DNA of 64,000 bases. Origin: Oscillospiraceae bacterium (GTDB lineage: Bacteria > Bacillota > Clostridia > Oscillospirales > CAG-272). This document shows positions 1-9,647 of the stretch, piece after piece. Numbering within the stretch: position 1 is the first letter of the stretch; each line of letters starts with the position of its first letter. The notes below the pieces were generated by a model. The model made no database searches. It saw only the letters and a program-made list of their open reading frames with translations, and had not been told where the DNA came from. The position numbers and the translations under genes were made by a program. The DNA lies in NCBI GenBank assembly GCA_022009675.1, contig CP091718.1, positions 1,302,001 to 1,366,000 on the forward strand, in the 5' to 3' direction.

Positions 1-1131
1 GCTATCCGCGACGGCAAGGATCGCACCCATCCGGAACTGGAAATCCGGGATATCTGCGGGTACGATACCGACAACACGCCGGAGCAGCTTGCAGATTTCT
101 GCAAAACAGCGGATTTTGCGTTCCATCTCGCGGGCGTGAACCGCCCGAAAACGGCAGAGAAATACCTCCCCGGCAACATCGGCTCACTGGAAATACTGCT
201 GACCGCCCTGAAGCAGGCAGGCAACCGCTGTCCCGTGATGCTGGCAAGCTCGGCGCAGGCCTCGCTTGTCGGGCGTTACGCAGGCAGTGCATACGGCAAA
301 AGCCAAGCGCGCCTGCGAGAGCGGCTGCGCGCCCATGCCGCCGAAACCGGCGCGGAGGCGCTGATTTACCGCTTCCCCAATGTCTTCGGGAAATGGTGCC
401 GCCCGAACTATAATTCTGCCGTGGCGACCTTCTGCCACAATATTGCCCGCGATCTGCCGATCACGGTCAGCGATCCGGCAACAGAGCTGGAGCTGCTCTA
501 TATCGACGATCTGGTCGCGGAACTGCTGGGCGCGCTGTCCGGGCAGGCACACCGCTGCGAGTATGACGGACTGACGCCGGTTCCCGGCGAGCGCTTCTGC
601 CATGTGCCGGTGACGCACCGCGTGACACTGGGCAGGATCGTCGCGCTGCTGCGCAGTTTCCGCGCCCAGCCCGAGACGCTGCTGCTTCCGGATATGCCTG
701 CGGGCAGTCTGGAAAAGAAGCTGTATTCCACCTATCTTTCCTACCTGCCGCAGGAAAAAATCGCATTTCCCCTGCAGATGAATGCGGACGCGCGCGGCAG
801 CTTTACGGAGCTTCTGAAGACGCGGAACTGCGGACAGTTTTCCGTGAATATCACGAAGCCCGGCGTGACCAAGGGGCAGCATTGGCATAACAGCAAGTGG
901 GAGTTTTTCATTGTCGTTGCCGGTCACGGACTGATCCGCGAACGCCGGCTGGACTCGGATGAGGTTCTGGAATTCGAGGTAAGCGGCGAGCGCATCGAGG
1001 CTGTCCATATGCTGCCGGGGTATACCCACAGCATCACGAACCTCAGCGATACCGACACGCTGGTAACAGTCATGTGGGCAAACGAATGCTTTGATCCGAA
1101 CCGACCGGATACCTACTTTGAGGAGGTGTAG
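1..1131 (+). CDS. capF: UDP-2-acetamido-2,6-dideoxy-hexulose reductase (CapF/WbjC/FnlB type), 5'-truncated
   Basis: The frame is open from base 1, so the N-terminal Rossmann glycine motif lies off the left edge. CapF reduces the 4-keto sugar intermediate to UDP-N-acetyl-L-talosamine in UDP-L-FucNAc synthesis for capsule or cell-surface polysaccharide, in the cytoplasm. What is visible: the NAD(P)-dependent epimerase/dehydratase part with HLAGVNRPK and YRFPNVFGKWCRPNYNS, then a C-terminal cupin domain with QHWHNSKWEFF and LPGYTHSI, as expected for CapF. The next gene is CapG, nine bases downstream, which supports the pathway. Odd point: the usual catalytic YxxxK reads YGKSQ here (bases 292-306), a Lys-to-Gln change explained by one base. 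The start codon is outside the window. Confidence 0.88.
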   Translation, partial: AIRDGKDRTHPELEIRDICGYDTDNTPEQLADFCKTADFAFHLAGVNRPKTAEKYLPGNIGSLEILLTALKQAGNRCPVMLASSAQASLVGRYAGSAYGKSQARLRERLRAHAAETGAEALIYRFPNVFGKWCRPNYNSAVATFCHNIARDLPITVSDPATELELLYIDDLVAELLGALSGQAHRCEYDGLTPVPGERFCHVPVTHRVTLGRIVALLRSFRAQPETLLLPDMPAGSLEKKLYSTYLSYLPQEKIAFPLQMNADARGSFTELLKTRNCGQFSVNITKPGVTKGQHWHNSKWEFFIVVAGHGLIRERRLDSDEVLEFEVSGERIEAVHMLPGYTHSITNLSDTDTLVTVMWANECFDPNRPDTYFEEV

Positions 1132-1140
1132 ACATTAGAC

Positions 1141-2283
1141 ATGGGGAAGCTGAAGCTGATGACTATCGTCGGCACGCGGCCGGAGATCATCCGGCTGTCT
1201 GCCACAATCAAATGCTGTGACCGGTACTTCGAGCAGATCCTCGTACACACCGGTCAGAACTATGACTATACCCTCAATCAGGTGTTTTTTGACGATCTCG
1301 GTCTCCGGGCGCCGGACTATTATCTGGATGCCGTGGGTGACGACCTCGGCGCAACAATCGGGAACATCATCGAGCGCTCCTATAAGCTGATGGTGCAGGT
1401 AAAGCCGGATGCGGTGCTGGTTCTGGGCGACACCAACTCCTGCCTGTCCGTAATCGGTGCAAAGCGACTGCACATCCCGATCTTTCACATGGAGGCAGGG
1501 AACCGCTGTAAGGACGAATGCCTTCCGGAGGAAACCAACCGCCGCATCGTGGATATCATCAGCGACGTCAATCTCTGCTATTCAGAGCACGCGCGCCGCT
1601 ATCTGATGGAGTGCGGCATGCCGAAGGAACGCACCTTTGTGGTGGGCAGTCCCATGGCGGAGGTTCTGCGAGCCAACCTGGAGAGAATTGAAGCGAGCGA
1701 TATCCATAAGCGTCTGGGGCTGACCAAGGGGCAGTACATCCTGCTGTCTGCCCATCGGGAGGAGAATATTGATTCGGACGCCAATTTTGCCGCACTGTTT
1801 ACAGCCATCAACGCCATGGCTGAAAAGTACGATATGCCGATTCTCTACTCCTGCCATCCGCGGAGCAGAAAACGGCTGGAGGCGACCGGCTTCCGGCTGG
1901 ATCCGCGCGTAATCGCCCATGAACCGCTGGGATTTCACGATTATAACTGCCTCCAGATGCATTCGTTTGCGGTCGTATCCGACAGCGGGACGTTGCCGGA
2001 GGAAAGCAGCTTTTACCTGTCGGTGGGGAAGCCCTTCCCCGCTGTCTGCATCCGCACGTCCACCGAGCGTCCCGAGGCGCTGGACGCGGGGTGCTTCGTG
2101 CTTGCCGGCATCCGGACCGAGCAGCTGCTGCAGTCAATCGACCTTGCCGTAAGTATGCAGAAAAACGGCAGTATCGGCACGCCCGTGCCGGATTATACTG
2201 CCGAAAATGTGTCTGTGAAGGTTGCCCGCATCATCCAAAGCTACACCGAGGTCGTAAATCGCTTCGTGTGGAGGAAGGGGTGA
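1141..2283 (+). CDS. capG: UDP-N-acetylglucosamine 2-epimerase family, CapG/WbjD/FnlC type (UDP-FucNAc synthesis)
   Basis: A 380-residue non-hydrolysing UDP-GlcNAc 2-epimerase homologue. Next to CapF it should catalyse the final C2 epimerisation of UDP-N-acetyl-L-talosamine to UDP-L-FucNAc. Family signatures are clear: GTRPEIIRLS at the N-terminus, HTGQNYDYTLNQVFF, VLGDTNS, HMEAGNRC, LPEETNRRIVD, LSAHREENID and VSDSGTLPEESS, in the order expected for this GT-B-fold family. The reading frame is intact and of normal length. It follows CapF by nine bases and is therefore in the same operon; GAGGAGGTG at the end of capF serves as ribosome binding site. A strong terminator follows, so this is the last gene of the polysaccharide cluster. 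Confidence 0.9.
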   Translation: MGKLKLMTIVGTRPEIIRLSATIKCCDRYFEQILVHTGQNYDYTLNQVFFDDLGLRAPDYYLDAVGDDLGATIGNIIERSYKLMVQVKPDAVLVLGDTNSCLSVIGAKRLHIPIFHMEAGNRCKDECLPEETNRRIVDIISDVNLCYSEHARRYLMECGMPKERTFVVGSPMAEVLRANLERIEASDIHKRLGLTKGQYILLSAHREENIDSDANFAALFTAINAMAEKYDMPILYSCHPRSRKRLEATGFRLDPRVIAHEPLGFHDYNCLQMHSFAVVSDSGTLPEESSFYLSVGKPFPAVCIRTSTERPEALDAGCFVLAGIRTEQLLQSIDLAVSMQKNGSIGTPVPDYTAENVSVKVARIIQSYTEVVNRFVWRKG

Positions 2284-2329
2284 TGGCGGTTCCCGCCTGC
2301 CGGCTCCCCTCATCTCCCCCGGATCCAAT

Positions 2330-2367
2330 CCCCGGACGCCAGCCGCTCAGCGTCCGGGGGTCTTTTT
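2330..2367. terminator. Rho-independent terminator after the capF-capG operon
   Basis: Perfect 10-bp stem CCCCGGACGC / GCGTCCGGGG (2330-2339 and 2350-2359) with a 10-base loop, followed by TCTTTTT. It lies between convergent genes and overlaps the stop of the minus-strand EamA gene. Confidence 0.88.
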
Positions 2368-3229
2368 GCCCGGTTTCAGCTCACTCAGCAGAACCGCGGC
2401 AAGAATAACGGCAAAGCCGATCATTTCCTGCAGGCTGGGGCGTTCCCGGTAGAACAGCATGGAGAAAGCGACGCCGAACACCGCCTCCGTGCTCAGGATG
2501 AGTGACGAAGTGTTTGCGGTCGTGTATTTGATACCGATATTCACCAGCACAAAGGCGAGCGCGGTTACGAAGACGGTGATGTAGACCAGCGCCAGCAGCG
2601 TGCGCCCGGAAAAGTTCACGGTTGGCGTTTCCGTAGCCAGCGAGCAGGCGAAGCAAACAGCGAACGCCGTCAGGAACTGGATGGCTGTGTGCAGGATGAC
2701 GTCCTCGTCTGCGCACCATTTTTCCACAGCGGCAATCTGCAGGGGCAAAGAATACGCCGCCGATCAGCGTCAGCCCTTCGCCGGAAAATGTGAAGCGCAG
2801 CCCCGTGTCCAGACTGATCAGACCGATGCCGGCAAGGCAGGCAATCGCCGCGACGATGTTGTAGCCGTCAGGGCGTCTTTTCGTGAACGCAAAGCTGAGA
2901 AACGGAACGAGGACACAGTACACCGTGGTCAGGAATGCGCTGGTTCCGGGCGTGGTGTTCGTCAGCCCGACTGTCTGAAAAATATATGCCAGCGCGAGAA
3001 AAAGACCGGTCAGCGCGCCGGTGCCGAGACAGCGGCGGTTCAGTCTGCGCAGGTAAGGTGCCCGGACAGCCAGCAGGATCAGACCGGCGAAAAAGAACCG
3101 GATGCTGAGCAGCAGGAACAGCGGTACCTCGTCCAGCGTATTCTTCAGCACGAAGTAAGAACTGCCCCACAGGATTGCGCCTGTAAACAGCATCAGCCGG
3201 GCGAGGGCGGCACGCTTACGGTCAGTCAT
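2347..3229 (-). CDS. EamA/DMT-family membrane transporter (frame interrupted once)
   Basis: Drug/metabolite transporter superfamily protein, about 293 residues when read through one break, with the two five-helix EamA repeats expected in the cytoplasmic membrane. The N-terminal half shows ILWGSSYFVLKN and a hydrophobic run of helices to LTLIGGVFFA; the second half continues as LQIAAVEKW through STEAVFGVAFSMLFYRE and AVLLSE. The halves are in different frames; removing one base from the four-G run at 2742-2745 (plus strand) joins them exactly. Substrate is unknown; the family exports metabolites or amino acids. Its ATG at 3229 overlaps the end of the upstream HAD gene by 8 bases, suggesting translational coupling. 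Confidence 0.82.
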
Positions 3230-3887
3230 ACAGCAGATCCCGGTAATCCGTGATGTACAGATCGGCGGTGCGGATCATGTCGGCGCGCTGTGCCTCGGCG
3301 GAAGCGTCGTACACGCCGACCACAAAAAAGCCTGCCTGCTTGGCGCTGGTCGCACCGGTCAGGCTGTCCTCAAACACAACAGTCTCGCCGGGGGCGGCGC
3401 CGGCTTTTTCACACGCACGCAGGTAGATGGCAGGGCTATCCTTGCCCCTGCCGACCTCCTCCACGCTGGTGGAGTCCGAGAACAGGGACAGCACGCCGTT
3501 CCGTGCCAGGCATGACTCAAAAAAGCCTTTGCCCAGCGCTGTGGCAATGCCGAGTGTCTTGCCGTCCGCCCGGAGCAGGCGGAGCAGGTCGGCTGCGTGC
3601 GGCTTGAGCTGGATACTGTCGCGGTATGCCGCAGTTCCCAGCGAAGCCCAAATGCGGATGATCTCCTCGGGGGTTGTGTCCAGTCCCAGCGACTGCACTG
3701 TATAGACGGCACCGTCGCGGACGCTCAGGTGGTTGACATGCATGAGGTAATCTGCCGGAACGGATATACCAAAGTGGGCAAGTGTTTGCAGGTAGACTTT
3801 GTCCCAGAGCGGCATGGAGTCCAGCAGTGTGCCGTCCAGGTCAAAAAGAAAGCATTGGAAGCCGCGCAGGGTTTGTGTGTAGTGCAT
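3222..3887 (-). CDS. HAD-superfamily hydrolase, beta-phosphoglucomutase/phosphatase-like
   Basis: A 221-residue haloacid-dehalogenase enzyme, probably a small-molecule phosphatase or phosphomutase of the PGMB-like subgroup. Motif I is FDLDGTLLDS near residue 14, where the first Asp is the nucleophile and the second the general acid/base; motif IV is VVFEDSLTGATSAKQAGF near the C-terminus. The start at 3887 is chosen because GGAG lies 9-10 bases upstream; an in-frame ATG 60 bases further upstream lacks such a site and adds residues atypical for the family. It is the first gene of a two-gene unit with the EamA transporter, so the two may act on the same metabolite, which is inference. Confidence 0.85.
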   Translation of the reverse strand: MHYTQTLRGFQCFLFDLDGTLLDSMPLWDKVYLQTLAHFGISVPADYLMHVNHLSVRDGAVYTVQSLGLDTTPEEIIRIWASLGTAAYRDSIQLKPHAADLLRLLRADGKTLGIATALGKGFFESCLARNGVLSLFSDSTSVEEVGRGKDSPAIYLRACEKAGAAPGETVVFEDSLTGATSAKQAGFFVVGVYDASAEAQRADMIRTADLYITDYRDLLYD

Positions 3888-3922
3888 GGGGTATATTCTC
3901 CTGTGTTTCTGTTTTCCTATAC

Positions 3923-3953
3923 AGTATATCACAGTTTTTTTGCGCATTGTCTA
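3923..3953 (-). promoter_or_regulatory. Probable SigA promoter for the HAD-EamA pair
   Basis: On the minus strand: TAGACA (3948-3953), a 19-base spacer and TATACT (3923-3928), about 35 bases before the chosen start. The spacer is longer than optimal, so this is tentative. Confidence 0.4.
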
Positions 3954-3989
3954 CCCTTGTTGCGATTATTTTTGCGGTAGCGGGATCCG

Positions 3990-4860
3990 CTTTTTTTCAC
4001 CGGCTCGCCCTGCCACCACGGTACCCGACGGGGGGCGTGCCCTCTTTGCCGCCTGCCTATCCTGCCTTTAGCTTATTTGTCTGCCCCCATCCCCCTCCCC
4101 CTTCCCGGCGGGAAGGGGGAGACTATAGTTTATTTTGCCGGGGGCTCCGCCCCGCACCCCGGCATCAGACCGTTTACGGCACTGACAGCCACTGCCACTA
4201 TGGTACCAGGCGGGGGCGTGCCCTCTTGGTCGCCTGCCAACGCTGCCTTTAACTTATTTGTCTGCCCCCCATCCCCCCTCCCCCCTTCCCAGCGGGAAGG
4301 GGAGACAAGGTTATTTTATGCAAGGGGCTTCGCCCCTTGCATCCCCGAGGGCTGGGCGGGGCGCGGCACTGGCTCGACGAGCGTTAGCGGTGCCCGGCGG
4401 GGGGCGTGCCCTCTTGGTTGCCGGTTCGCCCTGCCGCCGCGGTTCCCGGCGGGGTGCTTGCCGTCTTTGCCACCTGCCGACGCTACCTTTAGCTTGCTTT
4501 CTCGCCCCCATCCCTCCCAACCCCCTTCCCAGCGGGAAGGGGCGACTATAAGTTTATTTTGCCGGGGGCGGAGCCCCCGGCACTCTGCATTTAAGCGCTT
4601 GCGGCACTTACAGAACCTGCCAAGTAGGTACCCGGCGGGGGCTTGCCCTCGGCGTCGCCAGTTTGGCGCAAAACCGTCAGAACCGCCGTTCTATTGGCAG
4701 TGCCGGCAGCCAAGGAGAGGGGGGACCGGGGGAGATGGAACTATCCGTCGCACGCGACGGCGGCGTTTGAGATGGTCCTCTCCCCCGGGGCAAGCCCCCC
4801 AATGCGTTTTCCACAGTGGCAGGGATAGCAAGTGCCGCGCGGGGCAAGCCCCGCGCGGCA
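3990..4860. repeat. Intergenic array of GC-rich modular stem-loop repeats (array 1)
   Basis: No credible gene is present. The stretch is built from recurring short palindromic modules: CCCTTCCC-GGCG-GGAAGGG hairpins (about 4100, 4280, 4523), a TGCAAGGGGC-TTC-GCCCCTTGCA hairpin (about 4318-4341), GCCGGGGGC-type hairpins (about 4138, 4561), the phrase ACGGCACTGACAGCC (about 4175), and a final perfect 12-bp stem GCCGCGCGGGGC/GCCCCGCGCGGC (4834-4859). The same modules recur in the opposite orientation at 8.7-9.6 kb and singly elsewhere in the window. The open frames here have repeat-derived Pro/Arg/Gly-rich translations and are not genes. Confidence 0.75.
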
Positions 4861-5006
4861 TCGGCAACCCTTCCCGCCGTAGGTAAATTTACAAATTGTC
4901 CTGATTTCTGTCATGTTCCTGTGATATATCTGTGATAAAGTACAATGAGTTGTGCCAAGGCGCACCTGGCGAACAGAACGGATAGAATCCAGAAAGGCAG
5001 CCCACC

Positions 5007-6396
5007 ATGAATCATCAGAACCAATACGACGTTATCATTATCGGCGCAGGTCCCGGCGGCATTTTCACCGCTTATGAACTGTCCCGACTCAGACCGGAAC
5101 TGCGCATAGCAGTTTTTGAAGCCGGAAACCCGCTGGAGAGGCGGAAATGCCCCATTGATGGGGTGAAAGTGACATCCTGCATGGGTTGCAAGACCTGTGC
5201 CATCATGAACGGCTTCGGCGGAGCGGGCGCATTCTCGGACGGCAAATACAACATCACGAACCAGTTCGGCGGCACTCTGCACGAGTATATCGGCAAAAAG
5301 CAGGCGATCGACCTGATGAAATATGTCGATGAGATCAACCTTTCCCACGGAGGGCAGGGAACCGCGCTGTACTCCACTGCCAACAGCCACATCAAAAAGA
5401 TGTGCCTTCAGAACGGACTGCACCTTCTGGATGCTTCGGTGCGGCATCTCGGAACCGATATAAACTATATCGTGCTGAAGAACCTGTACGAGGAGCTGTC
5501 CGCCAAGGTGGAGTTTCATTTCAATGCGCCGGTGGAGGAGGTCCGCAAGACGGAGGAAGGCTTTGCCATCGTCAGCCGCGGCCAGGTGTTTACGGGCGCA
5601 CAGTGCGTCATTTCCGCCGGACGCTCCGGCAGTAAGTGGATGGAGACGGTCTGCCGCGACCTGCAGATCCCCACGCGCTCCAACCGCGTGGACATCGGGG
5701 TGCGCGTCGAGCTGCCGGCAGAGGTGTTCGCTCATCTGACCGACGAGCTGTACGAGTCCAAAAATCATCTATCGGACAGAGAAATTCCAGGATCTGGTCC
5801 GCACCTTCTGCATGAACCCGCACGGCGTGGTGGTCAACGAGAACACCAACGGCATCGTGACGGTCAACGGGCACTCCTACGAGGATCCCGCCAAGCATAC
5901 CGCCAACACCAACTTCGCCCTGCTGGTTTCCAAGCATTTTTCGGAGCCGTTCAAGGATTCCAACGGCTATGGCGAATCGGTGGCGCGGTTGTCCAATATG
6001 CTGGGCGGCGGCGTGATGGTTCAGCGTTTCGGCGACCTCATCCGCGGACAGCGCAGTACGCAGGGACGTATTGAGGAGGCATTCATCGAGCCGACCCTGT
6101 CGGCAACGCCCGGCGACCTGAGTCTGGTCATGCCCAAGCGCATTCTGGACGGGATCATTGAAATGATTTATGCGCTGGACAAGATTGCTCCCGGCACCGC
6201 AAACGACGACACGCTGCTGTACGGCGTGGAGGTCAAGTTCTACAACATGGAAGTCGAGATTGACCATACCCTGCAGACCCGCCACAGGGGGCTGTATGTC
6301 ATCGGTGACTGCTCCGGCGTGACGCACTCGCTCTCGCACGCTTCGGCGTCCGGCGTGTTCGTGGCGCGGCACATTGCCGGTTCCGACAACAACTGA
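5007..6396 (+). CDS. FAD-dependent oxidoreductase/dehydrogenase of the COG2509 type (frame interrupted once)
   Basis: A flavoprotein of about 462 residues. The dinucleotide-binding motif VIIIGAGPGGIFTAYELSR starts near residue 10, and near the C-terminus LYVIGDCSGVTHSLSHASASG is the second FAD-contacting segment, typical of this uncharacterised dehydrogenase family. A CMGCKTC cluster near residue 60 recalls the Cys-rich motif seen in the family and may take part in redox chemistry. The frame breaks at the A5 run 5760-5764; reading four A gives ESKIIYRTEKF and one uninterrupted protein. AGAAAGG lies just before the ATG. It stands alone, bounded by the repeat array on the left. Substrate is unknown. 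Confidence 0.8.
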
Positions 6397-6450
6397 ATAC
6401 TGCGCGTAAACGATAAACGTAAACGATAAAACTATTGCGGAGGATGTGCC

Positions 6451-8354
6451 ATGAAACGCAGACAGACAACCGGAGCCGTACTGCTTGCGCTGCTCCTGAT
6501 GCTGACAGCCACCCTGTCGGCAGTACCCGTGACGGCGGAGGCGGGGACGCTGACGCTGGATAAAACCACGTACACAGAGGGCGAGGATATCCTTGTGACA
6601 GCGACCGGATCCGGTGCGGACTGGGTCGGACTGTATGCTGCCGGCGACGGTGTTCCCGGCGGCGGGCAGGTGTCCATCTACTGGTACCATGTCGCACAGG
6701 ACGGTAACAAGTCCGGCGAGCAGAAGAACATACGGGAAGCGGAGTTCCGGAACGACCGCGGTTCCCTGTTGGAGATTCCTGCCGGGGATTATGTCATGTT
6801 CCTGTGCGCCAATGACGGCTACACCGTACTGGCGCAGGTTGCATTTACCGTGAAGCCGGCGCCGGAGCAGGTGCCGGATGCGCCTGCCTCCGCTGTCTAC
6901 ACATCTGACGGCGTTGGTGCCGGGCGTGCGGACGGCAAGCTGACTGTCACCGAGGGTGCGGGGAGTGCCAAGCCGCTGTCCTATGTTGCATACTGGGCAA
7001 ATGCCGACGGCGTGCTGCCCGGCTGGAGCGCGGCGGCGACCTTTGCCCGCACGGGCGCTACCACGACCACCCGGCTGGCGGACAACACCCTGATCCCGGC
7101 TGGAGCCGACCGTCTGCTTGTTTTTGCGCAGCGGCGGGGTGCCTGCTCTGCGACCGGCACGGAGGCGTTCCTGCCTGCCGGCGCGGCGGATTTTGATCCC
7201 GGTACCCTGCTGGGCGAGATGCAGGTCATGAGTGACATCCATATCAATCCCTCGGATGACCACCTGCACAACAAGCACTTTGCCCAGGCGCTGGCGGACA
7301 TCCGGACGATTTCCCCGAACAGTATGGGAATTTTCGTCAACGGAGACGTTGCTGACCACGGGCAGGTTGCCGAGTATGAGGCATTCAACCGGCTCATCGC
7401 GCAGGCAGGAGACGGACTGCCGCCTGTTCTGTGTGCCATCGGCAACCATGACTTTGACGGCGGGCTGGATGCCAAGGGGCAGATCCGGCGCTTCCTCAAA
7501 GGGAACCGGAAACAGCTCGGAAACCATCTGGTTCGACACCTGGATTTCCGGTTACCACTTTGTATTTCTGGGCGGTGAGGCGGCAGGACTGCACGCCGAC
7601 CTGTCGAACGCACAGCTTGCATGGCTGGAAGAGACATTGGCAAAGGATCGCGTCGAGGGGCGTCCCACGTTCCTGTTCCTGCATCAGGGGCTGATGGACA
7701 CCGTCGCGGGCACGTTCCAGTATCAGAACTGGCACGGTGTCAAGCAGTCCGCTCAGCTGCGCCGTATCCTGCGGCAGTATCCGGAGGTCGTGCTGTTCTC
7801 CGGTCACAGCCACTGGACAATGGAATCCGCGCATACGGTCAAGCCGGCGGACAGCTCGCTGCCTTCCGTTGTCAGCACCGCGTCCTGCGCGTACCTGTGG
7901 GATGACAGCTGCATCGCGACCAATGTCGGCATTGTCGGCTCGGAGGGCTACTACATCTATCTGTACGAGAATTGCCTGATCGTCCGGGGGCGCAGCTTCG
8001 ACCGGGGCGAGTGGATCGGCTCGGCGCAGTTTATCCTGCCTCTGCCGACCTCCGGCGGAACAGAGACGGAGTCCGCAACCGAAACCGCCACCGAACCTGT
8101 AACCGAACCCGTGACCGGCACCGAGCCGGATACCTCTACCCAGCCGGTTCCCGGCACTGCAACCAGGGACTGTCGCCGGAACTTCCGGCGCGGGTGCCGA
8201 CAGTGGCACGCTTCAGGAACCGACCACTACCGCGGCGGATTCTTCCGCTTCCGGTTGCGCTTCCTCTCTGGGCGGCGCGCTGGGAAGCATCAGCGTCCTG
8301 CTGCTCGGCGGGGCTGTCCTGAGCCGCCGCCAGCGTAGCCGTAACCTTCGGTAA
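6451..8354 (+). CDS. Secreted, C-terminally anchored metallophosphoesterase (frame interrupted twice)
   Basis: About 633 residues after resolving two breaks. Residues 1-30 are a signal peptide (KRR start, LLALLLMLTATLSA core). An N-terminal beta-rich region follows, then a calcineurin-like phosphoesterase domain with MSDIHI, FVNGDVAD, AIGNHDF, FLHQG and FSGHSHW, supplying the metal ligands. A Thr/Glu/Pro-rich linker leads to a hydrophobic C-terminal anchor, SGCASSLGGALGS then a Leu/Val helix and an Arg-rich end. Breaks are at AAAGGG (7498-7503) and CAGGG (8164-8168); removing one G at each joins the frames and gives a stop at 8352-8354. GGAGG precedes the ATG. It probably acts on phosphoesters outside the membrane. 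Confidence 0.82.
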
Positions 8355-8362
8355 ATAACCCC

Positions 8363-8407
8363 AAAACGACTGACAGGGCAGGTTTATCCTGCCCTGTCAG
8401 TCGTTTA
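8363..8407. terminator. Strong Rho-independent terminator after the metallophosphoesterase
   Basis: A 19-bp perfect stem, AAACGACTGACAGGGCAGG (8364-8382) against its complement (8388-8406), with a short TTTAT loop and flanking A/T bases. It should work in both directions. Confidence 0.85.
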
Positions 8408-8446
8408 AGAACGGGAGAACGAAGGAACGGGAGAGCGAAGGAACGT

Positions 8447-8711
8447 TGGGGGGCTTCTTGAAAGAAGCCCCCAAACCCCCAAGAACTTTTTCTCGAATTT
8501 GTTATTGACTGTAACTGTAACCGGCGTCCTCCGGCGATACCAAAGGGAATCGCTTCCGCAAAGCAGAGCCAGTGCCGCGGCCCGGGTGAACCGAGGAAGC
8601 AAGGGGGGGAAACGTTTGGGGGCTTCTTGAAAGAAGGCCCCCAACCCCCAAGAACTTTTTCTCGAATTTGTTATTGACTGTAACTGTAACCGGCGTCCTC
8701 CGGCGATACCA
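8447..8711. repeat. Two ~95-bp direct repeats, offset by 169 bp
   Basis: Copies at 8447-8542 and 8616-8711 are nearly identical. Each begins with a hairpin of the form GGGGGCTTC-TTGAAAGAAGCCCCC, continues with AAGAACTTTTTCTCG and ends with GTAACCGGCGTCC. They differ by one-base length changes in G/C runs. A shortened, diverged copy is at about 29125-29185 after feoB. No coding potential is seen. Confidence 0.75.
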
Positions 8712-8729
8712 AACCGAATTGTTTCCTCA

Positions 8730-9640
8730 AAACCAAGCCAGTGCCGCGTCCTGTCCAGCCCCGGGGATGCAAGGGGCGAAGCCCCTTGCAATAAAATAAC
8801 AAAAATCTCCCCCTTCCCGCCGGGAAGAGCGCTCTGCGAGCGCGGGTAGGGAGGATGGGGGCAGGAAAAGTAAGCTAAAGGTAGCGTCAGCAGGTGACAA
8901 AGGGAAGCACACCCCCGTTTGGTACCGCTACGGCAGGGGCTGTCAGTGCCGTAAGCGGTTTGATGCCAGGGGTGCCGGGGGCGGTAGCCCCCGGCAGAAT
9001 AAACTAGAGTCTCCCCCTTCCCGCCGGGGGAAGGGGGTGGGGAGGGATGGGGGGCAGGAAAAGTAAGCAAAAGGCAGGGTAGACAGGCGACAAAGACGGC
9101 AAGCCCCCGCCGGGTGCCGGAACGGCAAGGTTATCCGGCGACCAACCGGGCAAGCCCCGCCGGGTGCCGCCAACGCCCGCCGAACCAGTGCCGCGCCCCG
9201 CCAGCCCCGGGGATACAAGGGGCGAAACCCCTTGCATAAGATAACAAAAATCTCCCCTTCCCGCCGGGAAGGGGGATAGGCAGGAAAAGTAAGCTAAAGG
9301 TAGCGTCAGCAGGTGACAAGGAAAGCACGCCCCCCGTTTGGTACCGCTACGGCAGGGGCTGTCAGTGCCGTAAGCGGTTTGATGCCGGGGTGCCGGGGGC
9401 GGTAGCCCCCGGCAGAATAAACTTAGAGTCTCCCCTTCCCGCCGGGCAGGGGTTAGAGGGATGGGGGCAGGAAAGCAAACAAAAAGGCAGGGTAGACAGG
9501 CGACAAAGACGGCAAGCCCCCCGCCGGGTGCCGGAACGGCAGGTAGAACCGGCGACCAATCGGGCAAGCCTCCCGCCGGGTGCCACAGCGGCAGGACGAG
9601 CCGGCACCGTAAACGCCGCACACCTTAAGGCTGCCGCCGC
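8730..9640. repeat. Intergenic array of GC-rich stem-loop repeats (array 2, inverted relative to array 1)
   Basis: Two tandem units of roughly 420-460 bp, each with the same module order: CCAGTGCCGCG, a GGATGCAAGGGGCGAAG-type palindrome (8765-8790 and 9210-9236), a CTTCCCGCCGGGAAG hairpin, AAAGTAAGCTAAAGGTAGCG, CTGTCAGTGCCGTAAGCGG (about 8940 and 9358), a TGCCGGGGGCGG-type hairpin and another CCTTCCCGCCGGG hairpin. Read on the minus strand, the order and sequence match array 1 at 4.0-4.9 kb. The first unit has about 39 extra bases (CGCTCTGCGAGCG hairpin). Nothing in the six frames resembles a protein family. Confidence 0.75.
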
Positions 9641-9647
9641 ACCACAC

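Noticed and set aside
4077..4886. Long open frames within the stem-loop arrays (also 9004-9621 minus and 9390-10451 plus)
   Set aside because: Translations are repetitive Pro/Arg/Gly/Ser strings made by the repeat modules; no homologous domain and no start signals.
3990..9640. Repeat arrays considered as CRISPR
   Set aside because: Units are long, mosaic and internally palindromic with no constant repeat plus unique spacer pattern, and there are no cas genes.
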